Source: Chloroflexota bacterium | GTDB lineage: Bacteria; Chloroflexota; Dehalococcoidia; Plut-88900 | DNA length: 8,559 bases | Direction of reading: 5' to 3' | Assembly (NCBI GenBank): GCA_022566235.1 | Contig: JADFJI010000072.1 | Coordinates: forward strand, 1-8,559 | Shown here: one piece after another, positions 1-6,529 of the stretch | Layout of the letters: the number at the start of each line of letters is the position of its first letter | Position numbering within the stretch: position 1 is the stretch's first letter | Program-made: the position numbers and the translations under genes | The notes under the pieces: generated by a model | The model's database searches: none | Told to the model about the DNA's origin: nothing | Seen by the model: only the letters and a program-made list of their open reading frames with translations

Positions 1-834
1 TGGACGGGCATCCTGTTCATCCTGTTGTTCGCATTCCACTTGCGGATCTTTCCCTCCGGCGGACTCTACAGCGTGCCGCCGCCCGACGGAGGCTTGAGCC
101 GTTTCGCCGACCTCGTTTGGCACGCGACACTACCCGTGCTGACGCTCGTGCTGGTCTCGGTCGGCGGCTGGGTGTACGTCACCCGGACCATGGTCCTCAA
201 CACCGCCCAGGAATTCTTCGTCACCGTCGCACGCGCCAAGGGCCTCAGCGAGGGCACGGTGATGCGGCGGCACATCCTGCGCGTCGCGGCGCCGCCAATC
301 GTCACCAACGTGGTGCTGCACACTTCGGCGGCACGGGGGACGCTGGTCAGCCAAGAGTTCGAACTGCGGATCCGCAAAGGGCTTTCCTCGGTGTGGGTCG
401 AAGTGTTCGACCACGACCTGCGGCTACCGAGAATCAGGATGGCCAGCGAGAACGACGAAGGAGGCCGGGGGCTCTACCTGGTTGACCAGCTTGCCGAGCG
501 GTGGGGTTCGCGGCCAACCGACGGGGGTAAGGCGGTCTGGTTCGAAATGCCCATTCAGCCCCATACGGCGAGCATGTTATCTGCGCTGAGCCGCTTATCT
601 CTTCTGAACCGCCCAGAGGATCAGAACCCAGAAGGAGTTGGCGTTGATGAGGAGGAACATAGCCAGCCCCGGCACGGCATAGGTAAAGGCAGTGGTGTAC
701 CGGATTTCTATCTTATCGGCGATGAAGGCCCAGGGCAGTTTTCCGAAGAGGGAGAAGGCCGAGAAGACGGTGAAGCCGATGATGGCCTGGCTATCGCTGA
801 AGCCCTTGGAAGGGTCTGTGAGGAAGGCGAATAA
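1..834 (+). CDS. Chimeric reading frame: OppB/DppB-type ABC permease fragment fused to RsbW-like ATPase domain
   Basis: The frame is open from the first base, so its true start lies outside the window. Codons 1-100 resemble the C-terminal half of a peptide/nickel ABC permease: hydrophobic helices (TLPVLTLVLVSVGGWVYVTR) and an EAA-type loop (VARAKGLSEGTVMRRHIL) that in this family contacts the ATPase subunit. At codons 101-108 (VTNVVLHT) it changes abruptly into a HATPase_c_2 domain like actinobacterial anti-sigma factor kinases. The N-box Asn is in VTN, followed by a degenerate G1 box (FDHDLRLPRI) and the glycine-rich lid GGRGLYLVDQLAERWG, ending near VWFEM (base 549). From about base 609 to the stop the frame is only the antisense of the MFS gene. 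Each domain is well recognised, but the fusion is biologically implausible: the permease lacks its last helices and the ATPase its first. Probably a chimera or the remains of rearrangement, not a working protein. Codons end almost always in C or G, unlike the genes after base 610. Confidence 0.6.
   Translation, partial: WTGILFILLFAFHLRIFPSGGLYSVPPPDGGLSRFADLVWHATLPVLTLVLVSVGGWVYVTRTMVLNTAQEFFVTVARAKGLSEGTVMRRHILRVAAPPIVTNVVLHTSAARGTLVSQEFELRIRKGLSSVWVEVFDHDLRLPRIRMASENDEGGRGLYLVDQLAERWGSRPTDGGKAVWFEMPIQPHTASMLSALSRLSLLNRPEDQNPEGVGVDEEEHSQPRHGIGKGSGVPDFYLIGDEGPGQFSEEGEGREDGEADDGLAIAEALGRVCEEGE
301..324 (+). other. Join between permease and ATPase fragments
   Basis: The eight codons VTNVVLHT fit both families. 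OppB-type permeases typically continue the EAA loop with PPIVTNVVL followed by glycine-rich membrane residues. RsbW-like ATPases carry an N-box of the form ELVTN-x-x-x-HTSA. The switch of homology falls inside this shared stretch without loss of frame, as expected of a microhomology-mediated join, whether in the cell, during amplification or in assembly. Confidence 0.5.
553..609. other. Join between left-end segment and the MFS/ychF segment
   Basis: ATPase similarity ends near base 550. On the minus strand MFS similarity ends at the codons for LILWAV (bases 607-624), followed only by Gln-Lys-Arg and a stop. The bases between belong to no recognised gene. They contain TTATCT twice (577-582 and 595-600) in direct orientation, 18 bases apart. 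Codon use and GC-ending bias change across this point. I cannot tell from the sequence whether it is a real recombination scar or an assembly join. Confidence 0.45.
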
Positions 835-1635
835 GTTGAGAAGCACAGCTAGAAAGGCCATCATGCCCAGGCTGGATGAGGTGAGGATCAGCCAGAAGGA
901 GCGGGTCCTTACGGCCTGACGCATGGTCCATGGATACTCATCCCGAATAGACCTGTCCGAGGGGGTTTCATCGGGGCCCAGGGACCCGGGTTCGGGGTCC
1001 CCATCGGGCCGTAGGCCTATGTCCTCGGGCCTCCTCCTCATGAACATGAAGCACCAGGGCACCGTCAGGGCCCACGTGGTAAGGCCCAGGACGGACCAGG
1101 CCGTCCGCCATCCGACTCTAGAGATGAGAAAGTTCACATAGGGGGCGATCATCATGCCGCTGGAGGGTAGGCCCATGCTGGCGAAGGAGATGGCCATACC
1201 CCTCCTTCGGACGAACCACTTGGAGACGATGGTAGGGGTGATGAGGGCCGGATAGGAGTACATGCCAAAGGCCCCGGCCACGAAGAAGAGGGCCAGGAAC
1301 TGCCACACCTCCCTCACCTGCCCTACCCCTATAAGGGTCAGGCCGATGACGAACATGCCGAAAGTGGTGATCACCCTGGGGCCGTGCTTCTTGTCCAGCT
1401 GGGTGCCGATCAGATGCCCGAAGACAGCAGCCGCAATCATCCCCAGGCTGGTAGCGGCGATGATGGAGCTCCTGTTCCACCCCAGGTCGTCGCCCATGGG
1501 TTTGACGAAGATGCTGAAGCCAGAGGAGCTGGCCCCGGCGGTGAACATGTTGAGGAGGTAGCCCAGTAATACGATGCGCCAGCCATAAAAAATGGCCCTT
1601 CGCCGGCCACTGGGCGGGGTGGGTTCTTGAGGCAT
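595..1635 (-). CDS. MFS transporter, C-terminally truncated
   Basis: A 346-residue inner-membrane transporter of the major facilitator superfamily, closest in style to monocarboxylate/oxalate-formate-type carriers. It opens with a short basic N-terminus and the typical YGWRIVLLGYLLNMF first helix (residues 17-31). The loop 2-3 signature appears as GTQLDKKHGPR (77-87) and its second-half counterpart as GKLPWAFIADKIEIR (298-312). A cytoplasmic central loop (RRRPEDIGLRPDG, 200-212, then an acidic stretch) separates six helices from the second bundle. Family members are usually about 400-450 residues with 12 helices. This one stops after about ten, at LILWAV-QKR, exactly where the left-end join lies, so it is probably non-functional here or artificially cut. 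Substrate cannot be told. It is divergent from ychF, with 192 bases between the two starts. The start is the ATG at 1633-1635; no strong ribosome site is visible before it. Confidence 0.8.
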   Translation of the reverse strand: MPQEPTPPSGRRRAIFYGWRIVLLGYLLNMFTAGASSSGFSIFVKPMGDDLGWNRSSIIAATSLGMIAAAVFGHLIGTQLDKKHGPRVITTFGMFVIGLTLIGVGQVREVWQFLALFFVAGAFGMYSYPALITPTIVSKWFVRRRGMAISFASMGLPSSGMMIAPYVNFLISRVGWRTAWSVLGLTTWALTVPWCFMFMRRRPEDIGLRPDGDPEPGSLGPDETPSDRSIRDEYPWTMRQAVRTRSFWLILTSSSLGMMAFLAVLLNLFAFLTDPSKGFSDSQAIIGFTVFSAFSLFGKLPWAFIADKIEIRYTTAFTYAVPGLAMFLLINANSFWVLILWAVQKR

Positions 1636-1733
1636 CTGCGCCAGTTTACCCCCATTCTCGTCGCAGGTCGATGGTAGGCCGGGGCCCCGGTGTGCGGGGT
1701 ACTATTCAAGGGTTGTGCGAATCGACCCCTTCG

Positions 1734-1763
1734 TTGACAGCCGAAGCTAGACAGTCTTAATAT
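1734..1763 (+). promoter_or_regulatory. Sigma-70-type promoter for ychF
   Basis: TTGACA (1734-1739) is a perfect -35 hexamer. It is followed after 18 bases by TAATAT (1758-1763), four of six matches to the -10 consensus. Transcription would start near 1770, leaving a leader of about 58 bases before ychF. It lies in the only sizeable gap between the divergent MFS and ychF genes. Confidence 0.6.
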
Positions 1764-1827
1764 CGGAATCGGGAAGAGTGGGGGGGGGTGGAAGAGTGGC
1801 AGCCGCCGACATGAAGGGATCGAGATA

Positions 1828-2928
1828 TTGGACATAGGCATAATCGGGCTTCCCCAGAGTGGCAAGACCACTATTTTCAACAGCCTCACTAAGGGCAGTG
1901 CTGCGGGCTCGGGTCACGGGGGAGAAGTGGATAAGGTGAAGGTTGGGATGGCTAAGGTCCCAGACCCTCGCCTCCAGCAGATGGCCGATATCTTCAATCC
2001 AAAGAAGATAGTGATGGCCGAGGTGCGCTATACCGATGTGCCCTTCACTCCCAGGGGGCTGGGAAAGGGTGAGGGGTTCGGGGGCCAGCTTTTGAACATT
2101 CTGACCAGGGCCGACGCCCTGCTGCACGTCGTCAGGGCCTTCGACAACCCATCGGTGGCCCATATAGAGGGGAGCATCGATCCGTATCGAGATATCGACA
2201 CCATGAATCTGGAGCTCACTTATTCCGATCTGACCATCCTGGAGCGAAGACGGGCCAGAATAGTCGATAGCCTTAAGGGGGCCCGTAGCCAGGAGCGGGA
2301 TGCGCTTCTCAAGGAGCAGGGATTGATCGATAGGATCAGGGATGGGCTGGAGAGGGAGGTCGCCATCAGGGACCAGTCCTTCAGCCCGGATGAGCAGAAG
2401 GCCCTCAATAACTACCAGTTCCTCACTGCCAAACCGATCCTTCTGGTCCTGAATATCGGGGAGAAGGAGCTGCCTAACTCTCAGGCGTTGGAAGAGGAGC
2501 TGGAGCGACGCTTTGGAGGGAGCGGGGTGATAGGCGCGGTGGTCTGTGGCAAGCTGGAGGAGGAGCTGGCCCAACTGGACGAGGTGGAGGCCGGGGATTT
2601 CAGGTCGGTCATGGGGGGAGGGGAGCCGGCCACGGAGAAGGTCCTGCGACTCTCGTTTCAGCTACTGGGGCTGGTCTCTTTTTTGACCTGTAGCGAGAAG
2701 GACGTGAGGGCGTGGCCGATTCCCAGGGACACGGGGGCGGTCAAGGCGGCGGGTAAGGTACACTCGGACATCGAGAAGGGTTTCATCAGGGCCGAGGTCG
2801 TAGGATATGATGATATGGTGAGCTGTGGGAGCATAGTGGAGGCCCGCAAGCGGGGAGTGCTCCGCCTCGAGGGGAAGAGCTATAAGGTACAGGACGGGGA
2901 TATAATCAATTTTCTGTTCAATGTATAG
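1828..2928 (+). CDS. ychF: YchF/OLA1-family redox-related ATPase
   Basis: A complete 366-residue cytosolic P-loop ATPase of the Obg-related YchF family, close to the usual ~363 residues. Family members bind ribosomes and prefer ATP to GTP. Visible parts are the P-loop GLPQSGKT (residues 7-14), the G4 position NIGE (209-212; the NxxE form that goes with ATP preference), a helical coiled-coil insertion (about 129-200), and a C-terminal TGS domain with KDVRAWPIPR (291-300), the conserved AAGKVHSDIEKGFIRAEV stretch and the ending LEGKSYKVQDGDIINFLFNV. The oddity is G3/switch II: where YchF normally has DIAGLVKGASKGEGLG, this protein has DVPFTPRGLGKGEGFG (70-85), so the Gly of DxxG is gone. The start is TTG at 1828, chosen because it places the Met two residues before the conserved IGIIGLP strand and because AAGGG (1814-1818) lies nine bases upstream. 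A strong promoter precedes it and a hairpin follows. Confidence 0.93.
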   Translation: MDIGIIGLPQSGKTTIFNSLTKGSAAGSGHGGEVDKVKVGMAKVPDPRLQQMADIFNPKKIVMAEVRYTDVPFTPRGLGKGEGFGGQLLNILTRADALLHVVRAFDNPSVAHIEGSIDPYRDIDTMNLELTYSDLTILERRRARIVDSLKGARSQERDALLKEQGLIDRIRDGLEREVAIRDQSFSPDEQKALNNYQFLTAKPILLVLNIGEKELPNSQALEEELERRFGGSGVIGAVVCGKLEEELAQLDEVEAGDFRSVMGGGEPATEKVLRLSFQLLGLVSFLTCSEKDVRAWPIPRDTGAVKAAGKVHSDIEKGFIRAEVVGYDDMVSCGSIVEARKRGVLRLEGKSYKVQDGDIINFLFNV

Positions 2929-2975
2929 AGGGGCTCAACGAGAGTGGGTAATAACAATTTCGACCATCCCCCTGG

Positions 2976-3014
2976 CCCCCTTCCTAGCCAGGAAGGGGGG
3001 AGAAATTATATTTT
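2976..3014 (+). terminator. Strong hairpin after ychF, probable terminator
   Basis: CCCCCTTCCT (2976-2985), loop AGCC and AGGAAGGGGG (2990-2999) form a perfect ten-base-pair stem with a four-base loop, 47 bases after the ychF stop. The following bases (GAGAAATTATATTTT) are A/T-rich but not a clean T-run. It could be an intrinsic terminator or a member of a dispersed palindromic repeat family; the two are not exclusive. Confidence 0.5.
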
Positions 3015-3015
3015 G

Positions 3016-3031
3016 TCCCGAGGCGTCGGGA
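3016..3031. repeat. Short palindrome TCCCGA-GGCG-TCGGGA
   Basis: A perfect six-base-pair inverted repeat (3016-3021 and 3026-3031) with a GGCG loop, 17 bases after the larger hairpin. With it, it fills the spacer between ychF and hemW. It resembles short dispersed intergenic palindromes of draft bacterial genomes, from memory and not checked. There is no T-run after it, so a terminator role is less likely. Confidence 0.4.
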
Positions 3032-3092
3032 TACTCTCCTCTTCAATGAGAGCATTGGATAGCAGGGACGGCAGAGGTTGGAGGGTGGGGTA

Positions 3093-4364
3093 TTGAGTAC
3101 CTCCGTTCACGCAGTTCACCAAGGGTATCTGTCGCTGTACCTTCACATCCCGTTTTGTAGGACGAAGTGTAATTACTGTGACTTCAACACCTACGCCGGC
3201 ATAGAAAGCCTCATTCCCGCATACGTCGACGCCCTGGTGCGGGGGATGGAGATGTGGGGAAGAGCTGTGGGACCGAAATCCAGGGTGGACACCGTTTTCC
3301 TGGGAGGTGGAACCCCCTCTCTGCTGCCTGTTGAGGATACAGATCGGATATTGCAGACGTGTGCTACTGCCTTCGAGCTATCACCCGGTGCGGAGGTGAC
3401 CCTGGAGTCGAACCCCGGGGACCTGACCCACCGACTTCTGGAAGGCCTGCTGGCGGTGGGGGTGAACAGGCTGAGCATCGGGGTGCAGAGCTTCAACAAT
3501 GCCCACCTGGTGGCGTTGACCCGGCGACACTCGGCGGCGGAGGCGGCCCAGGCCTTCCGCATGGCCCGGGATGCGGGTTTCGACAGCATCAACCTGGACC
3601 TGATGTACGGGCTTCCACGGCAGTCCCTTTCCGACTGGGTGGAGACCCTGGACGAGGCCCTGGGCCTATCGCCCCGGCACCTGTCGCTGTATGCGCTGAC
3701 CCTTGAGGAGGGGACACCTCTGTGGAAGGATGTCGATACGGGCGCGGTGCCCGAGTCCGACTCGGACCTGGCCGCCGATATGTACCTGCACGCCGAGGAG
3801 GCCCTGGGGCGCGCCGGGTTCGTCCACTACGAGATCTCCAACTGGGCGAAGCCCGGATACGAGTGCCGGCACAATCTGACCTACTGGCGTAACGGGTCCT
3901 ACCTGGGGCTGGGGGCCGGGGCCCATTCCTACTACGGCGGGTACCGGTTCTCCGATGAGCGGAACCCCAGGAGATACATAGAACGGGTCACGGGGCTGTA
4001 CGAGGGTAGGAATAACGGGCAGCGGGGGCCGGCGGATGGCCGTATGGTCGTCACGGCGGAGATGCTGAGGCGTACGGCTCCCATCGATCATCTGGAGGCT
4101 ATAGATGAGGGCCTGGAGATGGCCGAGACTATGATGATGGGCCTCAGGTTGATGGAGGGGGTCAGCTACGAGGGGTTCGATGGCAGGTTTGGCCGGTCCC
4201 TGGACTCGATGTACGGGGCGGAGGTGGAGGAACTGGTGGGGCTGGGGCTGCTGGAACGGTGTCCTTCGACAGGCTCAGGACGAGCGGGTTTAATTAGGCT
4301 GACGCCCCGGGGCCGGCTCCTGGGGAACGAGGTGTTCGGGCGGTTCCTTTCGGACGAGGTCTGA
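3093..4364 (+). CDS. hemW: Radical SAM heme chaperone HemW (HemN-like)
   Basis: A complete 423-residue radical SAM protein. HemW proteins bind heme and help deliver it to respiratory enzymes; many are mislabelled as oxygen-independent coproporphyrinogen III oxidase. The cluster motif is C22-x3-C26-x2-C29-D-F31. HemN has a fourth Cys where this protein has Phe, which points to HemW. Other family marks are HIPFC (18-22), FLGGGTPS (69-76), the ESNPGD strand, NRLSIGVQSF, DLMYGLP, the CRHNLTYW-xx-GSYLGLGAGAHS stretch and a C-terminal HemN_C winged-helix region ending LTPRGRLLGNEVFGRFL. I chose TTG at 3093 because GGAGGG (3080-3085) sits seven bases before it. An in-frame TTG at 3078 would add five residues but has no better site. 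Residues 390-399 (CPSTGSGRAG) are encoded by a copy of an intergenic repeat and interrupt the usual short turn before the final strand, where they are probably tolerated. Confidence 0.92.
   Translation: MSTSVHAVHQGYLSLYLHIPFCRTKCNYCDFNTYAGIESLIPAYVDALVRGMEMWGRAVGPKSRVDTVFLGGGTPSLLPVEDTDRILQTCATAFELSPGAEVTLESNPGDLTHRLLEGLLAVGVNRLSIGVQSFNNAHLVALTRRHSAAEAAQAFRMARDAGFDSINLDLMYGLPRQSLSDWVETLDEALGLSPRHLSLYALTLEEGTPLWKDVDTGAVPESDSDLAADMYLHAEEALGRAGFVHYEISNWAKPGYECRHNLTYWRNGSYLGLGAGAHSYYGGYRFSDERNPRRYIERVTGLYEGRNNGQRGPADGRMVVTAEMLRRTAPIDHLEAIDEGLEMAETMMMGLRLMEGVSYEGFDGRFGRSLDSMYGAEVEELVGLGLLERCPSTGSGRAGLIRLTPRGRLLGNEVFGRFLSDEV
4261..4281 (+). repeat. Repeat copy inside hemW
   Basis: CCTTCGACAGGCTCAGGAC (4263-4281), with flanking GT at 4261-4262, is an imperfect palindrome with GTCCT/AGGAC arms. 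It matches the copy at 4422-4441 downstream apart from one base change and one inserted base. Here it is read in frame as Pro-Ser-Thr-Gly-Ser-Gly within HemW. Confidence 0.65.
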
Positions 4365-4420
4365 TTCTTCTCACTCGCCCGCCCTCATATGTTCAGTCCA
4401 GGGGGTGCGGTCTCCTTCGG

Positions 4421-4445
4421 CCCTTCGACTAAGCTCAGGACAGGC
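4421..4445 (+). repeat. Intergenic repeat copy between hemW and selB
   Basis: CCTTCGACTAAGCTCAGGAC (4422-4441) followed by AGGC. It is the same element as the copy within hemW 160 bases upstream. It also aligns with a more decayed copy 30 bases downstream. Confidence 0.65.
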
Positions 4446-4450
4446 AAGCT

Positions 4451-4476
4451 CCCTTCGATGACAGCAGGGGACAGGC
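4451..4476 (+). repeat. Degenerate tandem copy of the repeat
   Basis: CCCTTCGATGACAGC (4451-4465) followed by AGGGGACAGGC shares the ends CCCTTCGA and GGACAGGC with the preceding copy (4421-4445), while the middle has diverged. The five bases AAGCT separate the two copies. Confidence 0.4.
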
Positions 4477-4500
4477 CCCTGGAACCCACGGCCAAGGGGC
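4475..4500 (+). terminator. GC-rich hairpin in the hemW-selB spacer
   Basis: GCCCCT-GG (4475-4482) can pair with CC-A-AGGGGC (4492-4500), giving eight base pairs with one bulged A and a nine-base loop. No T-run follows directly. It may end hemW transcription ahead of the proposed selB promoter, or may just be part of the repeat-rich spacer. Confidence 0.25.
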
Positions 4501-4530
4501 TCAAGCCGTTTGCGAACCCGTGTAGGTTGG

Positions 4531-4560
4531 TTGCGGATTTCTTTTTACGGGTGCTATTGT
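4531..4560 (+). promoter_or_regulatory. Candidate promoter for selB
   Basis: TTGCGG (4531-4536), 18 bases, then TATTGT (4555-4560), each four of six to sigma-70 consensus. The start of transcription would be near 4567, giving a leader of about 22 bases before the selB GTG. The 224-base spacer from hemW makes a separate promoter reasonable. Confidence 0.3.
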
Positions 4561-4588
4561 AAGAGCAGCGTTTGCGGAGGTCACTGCG

Positions 4589-6451
4589 GTGTTTGTAATC
4601 GGAACGGCGGGGCACGTGGACCACGGCAAGTCGGCCCTGGTGCTGGCCCTGACGGGCATCGATCCCGACCGGCTGAAGGAGGAGAAGGAGCGGGGCCTGA
4701 CCATAGACCTGGGCTTCGCCTGGCTGGAGCTGCCCAGCGGCCGGGAGGTGAGCATCGTCGATGTCCCGGGCCATGAGCGGTTCATCAGGAACATGCTGGC
4801 GGGCGTCGGGGGGATAGACCTGGCCCTGCTGGTGATAGCTGCGGACGAAGGGGTGATGCCCCAGACCCGGGAGCACCTGGCCATAATCGACCTGCTGAGG
4901 GTGGAGCAGGGCCTGGTGGTCATCACCAAAAAAGACCTGGTGGACGACGACTGGCTGGACCTGGTCACCTCCGAGATTATCGACGCCCTCAAGGGCACCG
5001 TTCTGGAGAAGGCCAGGATACTCTCCGTGTCCTCGGTGACGGGCGAGGGGTTGCCGAAGCTGCTCGTGGCCCTGGACGACCTTCTGGAGGAAGCGGTCCC
5101 CAGGACGGCCAACGGCCGCCCAAGGCTGCCCATCGATAGGGCATTCACCATATCGGGCTTCGGGACGGTGGTGACGGGGACGCTGATGGATGGCCGGCTG
5201 GCAGTAGGAGAGGAGGTGGAGCTGGTGCCCGGGGGGGCCAGATGCCGGATTCGGGGGCTGCAGACCCACAAGCAGAAGGTGGAGGTAGGGGAGCCGGGGA
5301 GCAGGGTCGCGGCGAACCTGGCCGGCATCACCCATGATAGTATTTCCCGGGGCCAGGTGCTCACGACTCGGGGCTGGCTGAAAGAAAGCATCGCCCTGGA
5401 CGTTTGGCTGAGGGCCATTCCTGGTTCGCCCGTAGTGATAAAGCACAATGCATCGGTGACCTTTCACCTGGGTACCAGCGAGACGCTTGCCCGGGTGCGC
5501 CTGCTGGACACCCAGGAGCTGGGCCCCGGGGACGAGGGGTGGGCACAGATGCGTCTCCAGGACCCGGTGGCCTCGGTAAAGGGAGACCTGTTCGTGGTGC
5601 GGTCTCACCAGGGTACCCTGGGTGGTGGTGAGGTGATCGAGACCCATGCCAAAAGGCACCGGCGGCACCACGCCGGAACTATCGAGAGGCTGGAGGTGAT
5701 GGCGGCGGGGACGCCGGAAGAGATACTGGTCAAGGCACTGGAGGCCTCGGAGCCCCGGTCGGTAAAGGGCTTGATCGAGAAGAGCGGTGTGCTGGCTGAT
5801 TCCGCGAGAGAAGCCATCGGGAACCTGGTGGAGAAGGACGGGGTGATAGTGCTGGGTAAGAGGCAGCTGACCGACGGCTCTTTCTTGTATTCGCTGACGG
5901 GCTGGGGAAAGGTGGTGAAGAGGTGCGGGGAGGCGCTGGAGGCGTATCACCGGCAGTACCCGCTCAGGCCCGGGGCCCCGAGGGAGGAGCTGAGGAGCAG
6001 GCTGGGGCTCTCGGCTCAGGTCTTTCCCAAGGTGATGGAACGGCTGGGGGAGGATGGAGTCCTGGTGGAGGAGGGCTCCCTGGTGCGGGCACCATCGCAC
6101 AGGCGGGTCCTTACCGAGTCGCAGCAGAAAGAGGTGGAGTCGTACCTGCGGGCCCTGGAAAGCAGGCCCTACTCCCCACCCACGGACATACCCATAGGCC
6201 TCGAGCTGCTGTCGGGTCTCGTCGAGGAGGGAAAGGTGGTGAGGGTAAGCCCGGATGTGGTGTTCAGCGCCTCGGCCTATAAGGAGATGGTGGACAGGAT
6301 CGTCCAGGAGATCGGGGCCCGGGGAAAGATAAACGTCGGCCAGGTGCGGGACATGTTCGATACCAGCCGGAAGTACGCCCTGGCCTTCATGGAGTATCTG
6401 GACCAGCAGAAGGTGACCCGGAGGGTGGGGGACGACAGGGTGCTGAGGTGA
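4589..6451 (+). CDS. selB: Selenocysteine-specific elongation factor SelB
   Basis: A complete 620-residue translation GTPase that in this family carries Sec-tRNA to the ribosome at UGA codons marked by a SECIS hairpin. The GTPase domain shows G1 GHVDHGKS (residues 8-15), G2 GLTID (36-40), G3 DVPGH (58-62), G4 TKKD (113-116) and G5 near SSVTGEG (148-154). The LGF after G2 is typical of SelB rather than EF-Tu. Beta-barrel domains follow, with DRAFTISGFGTVVTGTL (183-199) and FVVRSHQGTLGGGEVI (335-350). The last ~250 residues are charged helical segments consistent with the C-terminal winged helices that bind the mRNA hairpin. Length fits bacterial SelB (about 610-640). The start is GTG at 4589, with GGAGG (4576-4580) eight bases upstream, and it places Met directly before the first strand FVIGTAGHVDHGK. 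No selA, selC or selD is in the window. Confidence 0.95.
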   Translation: MFVIGTAGHVDHGKSALVLALTGIDPDRLKEEKERGLTIDLGFAWLELPSGREVSIVDVPGHERFIRNMLAGVGGIDLALLVIAADEGVMPQTREHLAIIDLLRVEQGLVVITKKDLVDDDWLDLVTSEIIDALKGTVLEKARILSVSSVTGEGLPKLLVALDDLLEEAVPRTANGRPRLPIDRAFTISGFGTVVTGTLMDGRLAVGEEVELVPGGARCRIRGLQTHKQKVEVGEPGSRVAANLAGITHDSISRGQVLTTRGWLKESIALDVWLRAIPGSPVVIKHNASVTFHLGTSETLARVRLLDTQELGPGDEGWAQMRLQDPVASVKGDLFVVRSHQGTLGGGEVIETHAKRHRRHHAGTIERLEVMAAGTPEEILVKALEASEPRSVKGLIEKSGVLADSAREAIGNLVEKDGVIVLGKRQLTDGSFLYSLTGWGKVVKRCGEALEAYHRQYPLRPGAPREELRSRLGLSAQVFPKVMERLGEDGVLVEEGSLVRAPSHRRVLTESQQKEVESYLRALESRPYSPPTDIPIGLELLSGLVEEGKVVRVSPDVVFSASAYKEMVDRIVQEIGARGKINVGQVRDMFDTSRKYALAFMEYLDQQKVTRRVGDDRVLR

Positions 6452-6453
6452 TA

Positions 6454-6470
6454 TGAGGGGTAATCCCTCA
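6454..6470 (+). terminator. Hairpin just after selB
   Basis: TGAGGG (6454-6459), loop GTAAT and CCCTCA (6465-6470) form a six-base-pair stem starting three bases after the selB stop. There is no T-run behind it, so termination is possible but not assured. Confidence 0.3.
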
Positions 6471-6474
6471 GGAC

Positions 6475-6485
6475 ACCCACTGGGT
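6475..6485. repeat. Small palindrome ACCCA-C-TGGGT
   Basis: A perfect inverted repeat of five bases around a single C, in the gap between convergent selB and the recombinase remnant. GACACCCA overlapping its left arm (6472-6479) recurs at 6501-6508. Function unknown; it may be chance. Confidence 0.3.
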
Positions 6486-6511
6486 CGTGAAATCCATGAT
6501 GACACCCATCT

Positions 6512-6529
6512 TTTATGAGGAATCATAAA
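6512..6529. terminator. Bidirectional hairpin TTTATGA-GGAA-TCATAAA
   Basis: A perfect seven-base-pair stem (6512-6518 with 6523-6529) closed by a GGAA loop, which fits the stable GNRA type. It lies five bases from the recombinase stop and 61 bases after selB. The stem is A/T-rich, unlike the other hairpins here. It could end transcription of the recombinase or of both convergent units, or mark the edge of the inserted element. Confidence 0.35.

Noticed and set aside
1679..1690. Perfect 12-base palindrome CCGGGGCCCCGG between MFS and ychF
   Set aside because: It is a simple G/C-only string in a GC-rich spacer with no second copy nearby; chance is a good enough explanation.
3078..3095. Upstream TTG at 3078 as the hemW start
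   Set aside because: The TTG at 3093 has GGAGGG seven bases before it, while starting at 3078 would put that site inside the coding sequence.
4365..4588. Possible tRNA-Sec (selC) in the spacer before selB
   Set aside because: I found no long acceptor stem, UCA anticodon loop or CCA-type end; the structure there is explained by short repeats and one hairpin.
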